A stretch of 59,674 nt of DNA, taken from assembly GCA_017519145.1 (NCBI GenBank), contig JAFWTA010000051.1, positions 1 through 59,674 on the forward strand, given 5' to 3'. The stretch's first letter is position 1. Each line of letters starts with the position of its first letter. Below, in pieces: positions 24,863-33,136 of the stretch. This stretch comes from Ruminococcus sp. GTDB lineage: Bacteria > Bacillota > Clostridia > Oscillospirales > Ruminococcaceae. The notes under the pieces were generated by a model that saw only the letters and a program-made list of their open reading frames with translations, searched no databases and was not told where the DNA came from. Made by a program: the position numbers and the translations under genes.

Positions 24863-26240
24863 ATTGCCTTTCGCTGAGATAAATACCGACACGGCTGTCC
24901 AGTAGTTCTGCACACTCACTTCCTGACTTTTCTCCGTTGAGTACAGCTGCACACTCCTCATTGATCATATTATTTATATCAAAGTTGAAATAGGGATCTA
25001 TTTCCGTTCTGAAAATATAATCGCGAATCTCCTCTGCCTGCGCCCTTGATATAGGTTCGTCAGCCTGCCATTCAGGAACAAAGAATATAGAATCATCATC
25101 TTCTGCGGGAATATCGAGATAATCGTCATAAAAGCTCTTTATAAGCGGAAGCCCCCTTCCCTCATCATTCATTCTGTTCTGAAATTTTTTGTCCTTCAGC
25201 ATATAGACTATGAATTTCCACGCCGCTTCTTTATTTGGAGTATCACTGCTTATGCCGTACAGCCACCTGCAATCCGCAACAGAGCCTCTTCCATCCTCAG
25301 ACGGATAACCGACAAATGTTACAGCCTCGCCGCCAAAGTCGTAACAAACGCTCCACGCAACGCTTTGATTGAATGATGTTATGATTATCTGTGAAATAAG
25401 CGCACGGTCATTTATCATTTCGTTCTGAAATTCCTCTCCGACATATGATGTCAGATCAGTGCTGTATTTCAGCTCGGCATTTTCGCTCCCGAACCTGCCT
25501 GCAAAATCAAGAGCCTCGGCAAACACAGGAGTTCTGAAATCACAGGTATTATTCTCGAAATCCACACATTTGCCCGAAAGCTTGTATGTCACATAGCTGC
25601 AAACTTCCTGTGGATCGCATAGTTGACTATGGAGCAGCTTCATGTCATCAGGAAGCTGCTCATAAGCCATTACCACATCATCTATCGTCCAGTTCTCTTT
25701 ATCCTCTCCCACAAATTTTGTTTTTGCTACGGCGGTATACAGATCAAAGTTCGGAGTTATTGCAGGTATTTGCCCATTGACCTCAAAGCTCCCGAGTGCA
25801 GTGGGAATAAACTCCTCGCGAGAAACGCCGCCGTAATCGTCCATAAGCCCGTACATATCGGCAAACACGCCCTTACGCACCAGAGCCTGCATATCTGAGG
25901 GGTTCATAACTATAATATCAGGAGCTTCTCCTTTAATAAGATCAAGCTGTAACTGCTTCTTAGCCTTTGAACAGTTGACATCATCGTCCTCTACAAATTT
26001 TGAATAATCTATTATCTTGATGTAATAGTCTTTCTGGCTGTTGTTGAACGAGATAATAGCAGGCTCTACAAGTTTATTCACAGCAGGCATACCTACAGTG
26101 ATCTCTGTTTTCCCTGAACTGTTTACAGTTCCTCCCGAGAGAATATCTGATCTTACAGACGAAGCTGTCTTTTTCTGTGAACACGCCGCTGACAAGAACA
26201 ACAGTACTGCCGCAGTCATAAGTATCAGCTGTCTTTTCAT
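24861..26240 (-). CDS. Lipoprotein, extracellular solute-binding family
   Basis: A 459-residue membrane-anchored extracellular protein of the family 1 (sugar-type) substrate-binding fold. The signal peptide ends in the lipobox LSAAC near residue 19. Features: GEAPDIIVMNPSDMQALVRKGVFADMY near residue 130, typical of binding proteins, then NWTIDDVV, TFVGYPSEDGRG and EAAWKFIVYML near residue 350. ATG at 26240 follows AAGGAGGAA. It is divergent from, and clearly paralogous to, the C-terminal half of the lipoprotein at 26563. No ABC permease or ATPase gene is nearby, so transport partners lie elsewhere or the protein acts as a sensor. Confidence 0.85.
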   Translation of the reverse strand: MKRQLILMTAAVLLFLSAACSQKKTASSVRSDILSGGTVNSSGKTEITVGMPAVNKLVEPAIISFNNSQKDYYIKIIDYSKFVEDDDVNCSKAKKQLQLDLIKGEAPDIIVMNPSDMQALVRKGVFADMYGLMDDYGGVSREEFIPTALGSFEVNGQIPAITPNFDLYTAVAKTKFVGEDKENWTIDDVVMAYEQLPDDMKLLHSQLCDPQEVCSYVTYKLSGKCVDFENNTCDFRTPVFAEALDFAGRFGSENAELKYSTDLTSYVGEEFQNEMINDRALISQIIITSFNQSVAWSVCYDFGGEAVTFVGYPSEDGRGSVADCRWLYGISSDTPNKEAAWKFIVYMLKDKKFQNRMNDEGRGLPLIKSFYDDYLDIPAEDDDSIFFVPEWQADEPISRAQAEEIRDYIFRTEIDPYFNFDINNMINEECAAVLNGEKSGSECAELLDSRVGIYLSERQ

Positions 26241-26562
26241 TTTTATTCCTCCTTGTCTGAGATTATCGGCACTGTCACCGCCGCTCAAAAATTTTTCCGA
26301 TATTTTTTTCTTTTCATGTCACAAAATCTGATTTTCTAACGTTTCTTTATATGGGGGACAAAATAATATTCCTTTCATTAAGAAGTGATTTCGGATGGTA
26401 CAAAAAGGCGAAACCGCGAAGATTTTCAGCGGTCTGCACAACATCTCGGGCGTATTCTTATACAAAAAAACTATACGGAGATGAACTCGTCTTTTTGTGC
26501 CCTGTTAATCACACCCCTCAACAAAAGAATCGATACATATATAGGGAAAGGACGATACAAAA

Positions 26563-28974
26563 ATGAAAAACAGTATTCTTCGCGCAATGGCTTTTTCGGC
26601 AGCAGTCTGCGTTTCCATGACATCCTGTGCCGAGAAGAAAAAGACAAGCTCCGACAACAGCACATCTATCGCCTCCGCTATCAGCGATATCCCCGATATG
26701 GCTTCCGAGCTCCTTGAGGGCTCCTATAAGCTTATAAACTACAAGACTATAGACGAGTTCGATAATATCGACAGAATATTTTCGCTGAATGAAGGCGGAT
26801 ATATCATCTCAAGATATGTCGCTTCCACCGATAAAAATGATCTGTTTAAAGCAAACAGCGATTTCTCTGAGATAACCGCGCTCACTCTCAATGCTCCCGA
26901 GAAAGTCAGCGCTGCGGACGAGAGCTACTGTGATCTTTCAGTGAGTCCTGACGGCGAGATCTCTGCTCTTTACACCCTGATGGACTACCACGGACATGAA
27001 CTCCCCAAGGAATACGATGAAAACTTCGACTATGAGAGCTTCTACGAAAACGCCACAGAGTCAAAGCTGCTGTGCTTCTATAACTCGGACGGCAGTCTCA
27101 TCAGCAGCCATGATTTCGATGACAGCGAATTTATAAACGAAGATGATTACTGCTATCTTAACAGCTATATCAGCGCAGGCAGCGGCAAAGCACTGCTCGC
27201 CTACTCCGACGGCACTATCATTCTCACCGACGGCAGCACTGTCGAGAAGCTTCCCGTCATTGAGGAGAACAGCGAAAAGGAATACATAAGCCTTGTACGC
27301 ACAACCGACGGTTCTGTCGCGGTCTCTTATGTATATTACATTGACGGCGATTACAACAAGCGCGCTCAGTGCATAAAGTACATTGACATTGATAACAAGT
27401 CATACGGCGATACCATTTACAGCTGTGACACCGCAGGAAGCTATAATCTGGATATGGTAAGTCAGGGTTATGATGACTATGTACTCATCGGCTCGGACTA
27501 CAAGAACCTCCTCGGCATAAAGGCTGACGGCACCACTGAGGAGATACTCAACTGGAGCGATGCGGATACCCAGCCCTTATATGTGCTGTACGCAGGCAAT
27601 GACGAATTCTACTGCTGGGATTACAGAAATAACAGCAGCCTTCAGATGATGAAGCTGGTACCGCGCGATCCCAGTGAGGCTGCCAATACTCAGGTCATAA
27701 CCCTCGGCACCATGTATGATTCACACTCCTTTGAAGTGAACGAGTTCAACCGCAGTCAGGATAAGTACAGGATAAAGGTAGTCAACTACTCCGAGAGATA
27801 CACCGCCGAGCACGGCGAGCTCGATCCTGAGGCTGACAAGGATGACTGGCAGAAGCGCGACGCCGAGATGCTCAAGTATATGCAGATGGATATTATCTCG
27901 GGAAATGCTCCCGATATGATAGTCGCATACGATATAAACTCAGTAAGACTTCTGGGCGAAAAGGGCGTTCTTGCCGACCTTTACCCCTTTATGGAGAATG
28001 ATCCCGACATCAACCGCGATACAGTTCTCCCCAATCTGCTCTCAGCACTTGAAAGCAGCGACGGCAAGCTGTACTGCCTCACCCCCAGCTTTGAACTCCG
28101 TACCCTCGCTGTAAAGAGGAAGTTCTTCGACCACGAGAACTGGACCGTGGACGATATGATCGAATTGTTCGACCACTCCAACGCAGAGCATCTCTATGAC
28201 GGTGTCTCAAAGGCAAATATGCTCGGTACCTTACTTGATGGGCAGTCCGAGCTCATAGATATTGAAACCGGCACCTGCAATTTCGATTCTCCCGACTTTA
28301 TCAATATCCTCAAGTTCTGTGACCGCTTCGTCTTAGAGGAAAACATGCCTGACAAGATGACCGAAAGTGAGGCGTTCATGGATTACCACACCGACAAGGC
28401 GAACTGGATCGCCGATGAAAAGGCTCTCCTCAACTCTGTTTATCCCAATGGTGACAGCGGTCTTTGCTACATTAAATCCGAGGACTTCGGCGGCGATGAC
28501 TACACTTTTGTGGGCTACCCCTCCTCAAACGGCAAGGGCGGCAAGCTCAGCGTGTGGACACAGTTCTGCATCTGTGAGAAAAGCAAGGTCAAGGAGGGCG
28601 CATGGGAATTCATCAAGTCTCTCATGGATCCCGAGGAAAACTACAGCTTCCCCGCTCTGAAAAAGAACCTTCCCACCGCGATAGACAGATGCTCTAAGGT
28701 ATATAAATATAATGAAAACGGCGAAATAACTGAGGTACCCAGCAGCGACAGCAAGCTGGATGGCAGGGTCATCTATCCCCTTTCCAAGGCTGAGCGCGAT
28801 GACTTCGAGCGCTATCTGCTCAGCTGCGATACACTTTTAGATGAAATGGACTACGAGGTGCAGTCCATAGTCATGGAGGAGGCTGACGCCTTCTTCCATG
28901 GTGAAAAGACCGCTGAGGACACTGCAAAAATGATACAGAACAGAGTCTCCATACTCGTCGGCGAAAGAAGCTGA
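26563..28974 (+). CDS. Large lipoprotein: propeller-like N-domain fused to a solute-binding domain
   Basis: An 803-residue exported lipoprotein (lipobox TSCAE, Cys near residue 22). Residues about 50-380 form short beta-type repeats with motifs such as SPDGEISALY, TTDGSVAVSYVY and GYDDYVLIGSD, suggestive of a beta-propeller. Residues about 385-803 are a solute-binding domain: GNAPDMIVAYDINSVRLLGEKGVLADLYP, ENWTVDDMI, TFVGYPSSNGKGG, EGAWEFIKSLM. This half aligns along its length with the divergent lipoprotein at 24861, including the C-terminal RVSILVGERS/RVGIYLSERQ. AAAGGA upstream supports the start. The 322-bp divergent region 26241-26562 shows A/T-rich sequence and a short GC hairpin, but no operator I can name. 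Function is inferred as carbohydrate sensing or capture. Confidence 0.8.
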   Translation: MKNSILRAMAFSAAVCVSMTSCAEKKKTSSDNSTSIASAISDIPDMASELLEGSYKLINYKTIDEFDNIDRIFSLNEGGYIISRYVASTDKNDLFKANSDFSEITALTLNAPEKVSAADESYCDLSVSPDGEISALYTLMDYHGHELPKEYDENFDYESFYENATESKLLCFYNSDGSLISSHDFDDSEFINEDDYCYLNSYISAGSGKALLAYSDGTIILTDGSTVEKLPVIEENSEKEYISLVRTTDGSVAVSYVYYIDGDYNKRAQCIKYIDIDNKSYGDTIYSCDTAGSYNLDMVSQGYDDYVLIGSDYKNLLGIKADGTTEEILNWSDADTQPLYVLYAGNDEFYCWDYRNNSSLQMMKLVPRDPSEAANTQVITLGTMYDSHSFEVNEFNRSQDKYRIKVVNYSERYTAEHGELDPEADKDDWQKRDAEMLKYMQMDIISGNAPDMIVAYDINSVRLLGEKGVLADLYPFMENDPDINRDTVLPNLLSALESSDGKLYCLTPSFELRTLAVKRKFFDHENWTVDDMIELFDHSNAEHLYDGVSKANMLGTLLDGQSELIDIETGTCNFDSPDFINILKFCDRFVLEENMPDKMTESEAFMDYHTDKANWIADEKALLNSVYPNGDSGLCYIKSEDFGGDDYTFVGYPSSNGKGGKLSVWTQFCICEKSKVKEGAWEFIKSLMDPEENYSFPALKKNLPTAIDRCSKVYKYNENGEITEVPSSDSKLDGRVIYPLSKAERDDFERYLLSCDTLLDEMDYEVQSIVMEEADAFFHGEKTAEDTAKMIQNRVSILVGERS

Positions 28975-29018
28975 CTTTACATATAGCTTTCCATAATAAT
29001 CTCTATATATTTCAGCAG

Positions 29019-29052
29019 AAACGGCAGCCCTTCTCCATAGGCTGCCGTTTTT
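29019..29052 (+). terminator. Terminator after the fused lipoprotein
   Basis: An 11-bp stem (AAACGGCAGCC, 29019-29029, with 29040-29050) is followed by T residues on the plus strand, 45 bp after the stop. Confidence 0.85.
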
Positions 29053-29061
29053 GTATATAAA

Positions 29062-29104
29062 CAAAAAGATACCGAGCCTTTTTCAAGACCCGGTATCTTT
29101 TTTA
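29062..29104. terminator. Bidirectional terminator between convergent genes
   Basis: AAAAAGATACCG pairs with CGGTATCTTTTT around an inner loop, flanked by A- and T-runs on both sides. It would end the GH5 gene on the minus strand. Confidence 0.85.
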
Positions 29105-29122
29105 TTCAACTTTAAGCTTATA

Positions 29123-31063
29123 TTACCTGCCTTCGGGGTTGAGAGTCATTCTCTTATTCAGCAGGAATTCCTGAATGAACATAGCGTCATTCGAGGTAAG
29201 ACCTACTGTAGACTTGTCAACGTCGCCGTTGAGTCTGCCCTGCTCGGTAACAGAATACTTGTTGGGGTTAGCAAGGGTCTGCATGATGAGAATAGCGTCT
29301 GCCAGCTCAACAGTGCCGTCGCAGTTGGTATCTCCCCATGTGATTATTTCCTTACCGGAACCACTGTCTGTTGTGGTAACAACAGGCTGTGTAACTGTTG
29401 TGGATGTAGTAGTAAGTGTATCAAGGAAAACAACAGTTGTGGTCGTGGTAGTTGTTGTGGGCTTTGCTGTTGTAGTTGCGGTGGTTGTTGATGTGGTGGT
29501 TGTTGATGTGGTGGTCTTGGGGATACCTGTTGTAGGATTTACAGAATGACCTTGAGTTGAGCCTGCGCCTGCATCAAGGTTGCTCTTTGCGCCCGATGCA
29601 TAGAACTCGGTCAGTGAGAGACCGTTCTTGCCGAGAGCTGTCTGGTGGTCAAGACCGATGTACTTGCCCGCATCTGTCTGCCAGAGCGACTTCTCAAAGA
29701 GGCCGTACTTATTGCTGTCCCAGTTCATAAATGTAGAATCAAGAAGTCCGCCTGTATCTCCCGAGTTAGGATTGATACACCAGAATGTGTGATTGATGTG
29801 GTTTGCTATCATATAATCACGGAGGAGCTCCATCCATTTCTGGTTCTTGCCCTTATCCATGTGGCCGCCCCACTCGCCGATGAGCAGAGGAGCTATTTCT
29901 TCCTTGTTGATGTATGCCCATGTATCGTACCAGTAATCTTTAAGGAGAGTCTCTGTTGTGAAGTCCTTGTCGAACCATGTCTGTGCATAAACTGACGGAC
30001 CGTAGTCATGGGGTGAGTAAACGATCTGGCTTGTTCCGCTTTCGGGAACAACGGGATCCTTTCTTACACCGCGGAGGTTTCCGCCCCACCATGCACCGTG
30101 CCATCTCTTTTCATCCTCTGTCTTGGGCTCCCATACATCGGGTGTATCGAAGGTATAGCCCTTTTCAGTCATAGGATACTGCTCGATACCTTCAATGAAG
30201 ATAAGAGCATGAGGATTTACCTTGAGTATTGAATCTGCACACTGCTTGGCTGCATAAGCCCAGTTGTTCTCATCCTTTGAGTCGTCCCACTTTGCAATAT
30301 CGGAAGGACACTCATCGCCCTTGTAGCCGCGCTTGCCGTGAGGCTCGTTCTTGAGGTCATATCCGATGAGAGTATCATCGTTTGAATACTTCTCGGCGAT
30401 CCATGTGAGTGAATCTATCCACACCTTTGTAGTAACGCCTGCCTTGCCGTACCAGAGCTCATAGTTATGACCTGAGTTATTGGCATCGGGGCTGTGAATG
30501 TCGATGAAGACCTTGATACCGTATTTCTTACACTTCTGCATGATAATATCGAATATCTCCATTGAGTTCTTGAGGGTCTTTCCGTCAGCCTCAACGAAAT
30601 CTTTGTTTATATTACCATATTTGCCTGCGGGAGTGATAGTGCCGTCCTCGCCCACAACGTCCTGAGGAGGATTGTAGCTTGCCTGAACAGAGCTTACAGG
30701 ATTAGGTTTGCCGTTCATCCATGAGACCAGAAGCTCTGAGGATATAGGCAGACGAAGTGTATTGATACCGTGATCTGCGATGCTCTGGAGCATATCGTCA
30801 ACATCTCTTGCATAGAGACCGTGAGCACAGTTCTCTGAGCAGTTGAAGCCGAACCAGTTAGCACCTGTGATCCATACCTCATTGCCGTTCATGTCGTAGA
30901 GACGGCTTCCCTCTGCGTGGAGCCAGTCGTCGTTGTTGTCGTCGGCAGCGGCAACATTTGCGATAGTGTCAGGTGCAGCTGTAGGTGCATAGTAGGCAGC
31001 GCCCGACACCGTAACAGCTGCTGCAGCGGCTATAGCAGCCACTGAGCGTAAAAACTTCTTCAT
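29123..31063 (-). CDS. GH5 endoglucanase-like enzyme with C-terminal dockerin
   Basis: A 646-residue secreted glycoside hydrolase. A signal peptide (about 1-38) precedes a GH5 domain (about 45-410) with GANWFGFN near the N-terminus, LRLPIS, FIDIHSP, YDLKNEPHG with the acid/base Glu, and LLIGEWGG with the nucleophile Glu; then a Thr-rich linker and a dockerin (about 575-640) with DTNCDGTVELADAIL and NGDVDKSTVGLTSND. GANWFGFNC and DLKNEPH point to subfamily GH5_1, which holds clostridial endoglucanases; the exact subfamily is inference. ATG at 31063 follows GAGAGGG. It lies 65 bp after a paralogous GH5 gene and has an insertion in the substrate-side loop (residues about 290-325) that the paralogue lacks. 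Confidence 0.92.
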   Translation of the reverse strand: MKKFLRSVAAIAAAAAVTVSGAAYYAPTAAPDTIANVAAADDNNDDWLHAEGSRLYDMNGNEVWITGANWFGFNCSENCAHGLYARDVDDMLQSIADHGINTLRLPISSELLVSWMNGKPNPVSSVQASYNPPQDVVGEDGTITPAGKYGNINKDFVEADGKTLKNSMEIFDIIMQKCKKYGIKVFIDIHSPDANNSGHNYELWYGKAGVTTKVWIDSLTWIAEKYSNDDTLIGYDLKNEPHGKRGYKGDECPSDIAKWDDSKDENNWAYAAKQCADSILKVNPHALIFIEGIEQYPMTEKGYTFDTPDVWEPKTEDEKRWHGAWWGGNLRGVRKDPVVPESGTSQIVYSPHDYGPSVYAQTWFDKDFTTETLLKDYWYDTWAYINKEEIAPLLIGEWGGHMDKGKNQKWMELLRDYMIANHINHTFWCINPNSGDTGGLLDSTFMNWDSNKYGLFEKSLWQTDAGKYIGLDHQTALGKNGLSLTEFYASGAKSNLDAGAGSTQGHSVNPTTGIPKTTTSTTTTSTTTATTTAKPTTTTTTTTVVFLDTLTTTSTTVTQPVVTTTDSGSGKEIITWGDTNCDGTVELADAILIMQTLANPNKYSVTEQGRLNGDVDKSTVGLTSNDAMFIQEFLLNKRMTLNPEGR

Positions 31064-31128
31064 AATAATTTCCCTCTCATATTTTATTTTTCTCCGCACA
31101 GACCCCTGAAGCCGTGCGGTAAAAGGCT

Positions 31129-32928
31129 TTAAGCAATAGGTAATTTGTCATAGAAGCCGAGAAGCTTCATCTGGATGACCAGCGCGTCGTTTGAAGTAAC
31201 GCCCTTCTGTCCGTCAACGTCGCCGTTGTCCAGACCCTGTGATGTGATATGCAGGGGATCGCTGCCGCTCTGACCGTACTTGTCGGGATTGGCAAGGTCC
31301 TGCATTATGAGAATAGCGTCTGAAAGCTCCACTTCGCCGTCGAGATTAGTGTCTCCGTAAACGCGATTACTGACGCCCTGTGAGGTAGTGGACGTAGTTG
31401 TCACGGAAGTGGTCGTAGTAGTTGTGACGGCAGATGTTGTGGTAGGCTTGGGATCCTCGGAACTGATGGGAGTACCGCTTGAGGTCTTTCCGCCGTCAAG
31501 ATTGCTTCCCTCGGAAGCAGCATAGTTGGCATAGAAGTCGTTCAGTGAGATTCCGTCCTTGCCCAGAGCTACCTGATGGTCAAGACCGATGAACTTCTTG
31601 GTCTTTGAGGTCTTCCAGATAGAAGGATAGTAGTAGGTGTCGTACTTCACCTGATCCCAGTCAACAGTGGTCTTGCCCACTATCTTGCCGTCAGCGCCCT
31701 GTGTTGTGCCGAACTGGACGCTCTTCCAGAGTCCGCCGGTGTCGCCCGAGTCATCATTGAGACACCAGAATGTATGATTGATGTGATTTTTTATCATGTA
31801 GTCGCGGAGAAGCCCCAGCCATTTTTCGTTGTCGCCGCCGTCGAGGAGTCCGCCCCACTCGCCTATGAGGAGAGGATACATATCCTTCTCAACAAGGTAA
31901 GCCCATGTGTCTCTCCAGTAATCATCAAGGAGAGTCGCCTCTGTGAAGTCCTTGTGGAACCAGCTCTGGTCGCTTACCTTGGGACCGTAGTCATGAGGAG
32001 AGTAGACTATCTGTGAGGTACCCGACTTGGGCATAACGGGATACTTTGCAACGCCGCGGAGGTTTCCGCCCCACCATGCGCCGTGGCCCTCAAAGCCCTC
32101 AACGCCCTCGATGAGAATGAGTGCATTGGGGTTCTTTTCAAGGACAGCGTCTGCACAGTCCTGAGCAGCCTTCTTCCAGTTGTTGGGAGCGTTTGAGTCG
32201 TCCCAGATAGCGTCGATGGGAGCTCCGCCGTACTTGCTGTGAGGCTCGTTCTTCAGGTCGAAGCCGATAAGGGTATCGTCGCCCTTATAGTGGTCTGCGC
32301 ACCATGCAAGAGTCTCTATCCACACATCTGTGGTGACCTCGACGGTCTTGCCGTCATTAGCCTCAAAGCTCTTGCCGTACCAGAGTCCGTAGTTATGTCC
32401 CGAGTTGTTCGATTCGGGGCTGTGTATGTCGATGAAGCACTTTACGCCGTACTTTTTGCACTTGGCAAGAAGTATGTCGAAAAGCTCCTGACTGTTGACC
32501 ACGCTGCCGTCCTCCTTGATAAGATCAACGTTGAAAGGATAGCTGGGGTCATTGTTTGGATTGATGCTCTCTATGGGATCGGGGTCGCCGATCATCCAGT
32601 TATAGAGAAGCTCCGTGGAAACAGGAAGTCTCAGGACATTTACGCCGTGGTCGGCAATTTCTCTTACCATGTCATCGATATCGCCGCTCCAGAGATAGTG
32701 GGGCGAGTTCTCGGTACAGTTGAAGCCGAACCAGTTAGCGCCTGTTAGCCATACTTCGTTTCCGTTCATGTCGTAAAGACGGCTGCCCTTTGCGTGGAGC
32801 CAGTCGTCACCGTTTGTGTCAACGGCATTAGCTGCCATCATTGACTGACCGAAACAGGGTGCTGCTCCCGTAACTGCCAGCGCAGCTGCTGACACAAGTG
32901 CAGCCGCAGTGCGTGCTAATTTCTTCAT
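31129..32928 (-). CDS. GH5 endoglucanase-like enzyme with C-terminal dockerin (paralogue)
   Basis: A 599-residue secreted enzyme of the same architecture: signal peptide (about 1-35), GH5 domain with GANWFGFN, FIDIHSP, FDLKNEPHS (acid/base) and LLIGEWGG (nucleophile), a shorter Thr linker, and a dockerin with DTNLDGEVELSDAIL and NGDVDGQKGVTSND. Compared with its neighbour it carries an extra loop before YYYPSIWK and a longer spacer within the dockerin. The two genes share a GAGAGGG-type leader sequence before the start, as expected after tandem duplication. A consensus promoter lies upstream (32981-33009); the pair is probably one transcript. Confidence 0.92.
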   Translation of the reverse strand: MKKLARTAAALVSAAALAVTGAAPCFGQSMMAANAVDTNGDDWLHAKGSRLYDMNGNEVWLTGANWFGFNCTENSPHYLWSGDIDDMVREIADHGVNVLRLPVSTELLYNWMIGDPDPIESINPNNDPSYPFNVDLIKEDGSVVNSQELFDILLAKCKKYGVKCFIDIHSPESNNSGHNYGLWYGKSFEANDGKTVEVTTDVWIETLAWCADHYKGDDTLIGFDLKNEPHSKYGGAPIDAIWDDSNAPNNWKKAAQDCADAVLEKNPNALILIEGVEGFEGHGAWWGGNLRGVAKYPVMPKSGTSQIVYSPHDYGPKVSDQSWFHKDFTEATLLDDYWRDTWAYLVEKDMYPLLIGEWGGLLDGGDNEKWLGLLRDYMIKNHINHTFWCLNDDSGDTGGLWKSVQFGTTQGADGKIVGKTTVDWDQVKYDTYYYPSIWKTSKTKKFIGLDHQVALGKDGISLNDFYANYAASEGSNLDGGKTSSGTPISSEDPKPTTTSAVTTTTTTSVTTTSTTSQGVSNRVYGDTNLDGEVELSDAILIMQDLANPDKYGQSGSDPLHITSQGLDNGDVDGQKGVTSNDALVIQMKLLGFYDKLPIA

Positions 32929-32980
32929 TTTATATTTCCCCTCTCATAGTACACTTTTCCAATGTACCATTATTAACTAC

Positions 32981-33009
32981 ATTGTATCATTTCAAGGGCG
33001 GAATGTCAA
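32981..33009 (-). promoter_or_regulatory. Promoter of the GH5 pair
   Basis: TTGACA (33004-33009) and TACAAT (32981-32986) on the minus strand are 17 bp apart, 52 bp before the start codon at 32928. Confidence 0.8.
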
Positions 33010-33055
33010 TAGTTTCTGCGGTTTTCACAAAATCAACACGGAGCGCCCGTATGCA

Positions 33056-33089
33056 CAAAAAGCCGCACCTGCATGACGCAGGTGCGGCT
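33056..33089 (-). terminator. Terminator after the large dockerin protein
   Basis: A perfect 12-bp stem (33061-33072 with 33078-33089) with a five-base loop is followed on the minus strand by TTTTT, about 50 bp beyond the stop codon at 33137. Confidence 0.9.
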
Positions 33090-33136
33090 CCGCATTATAT
33101 GCATATTATGTAAACAGCAGTCTGCACGGCTGCTTA

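Noticed and set aside
26385-26717. Open frame overlapping the start of the fused lipoprotein
   Set aside because: It conflicts with a well-supported lipoprotein signal sequence and has no ribosome binding site.
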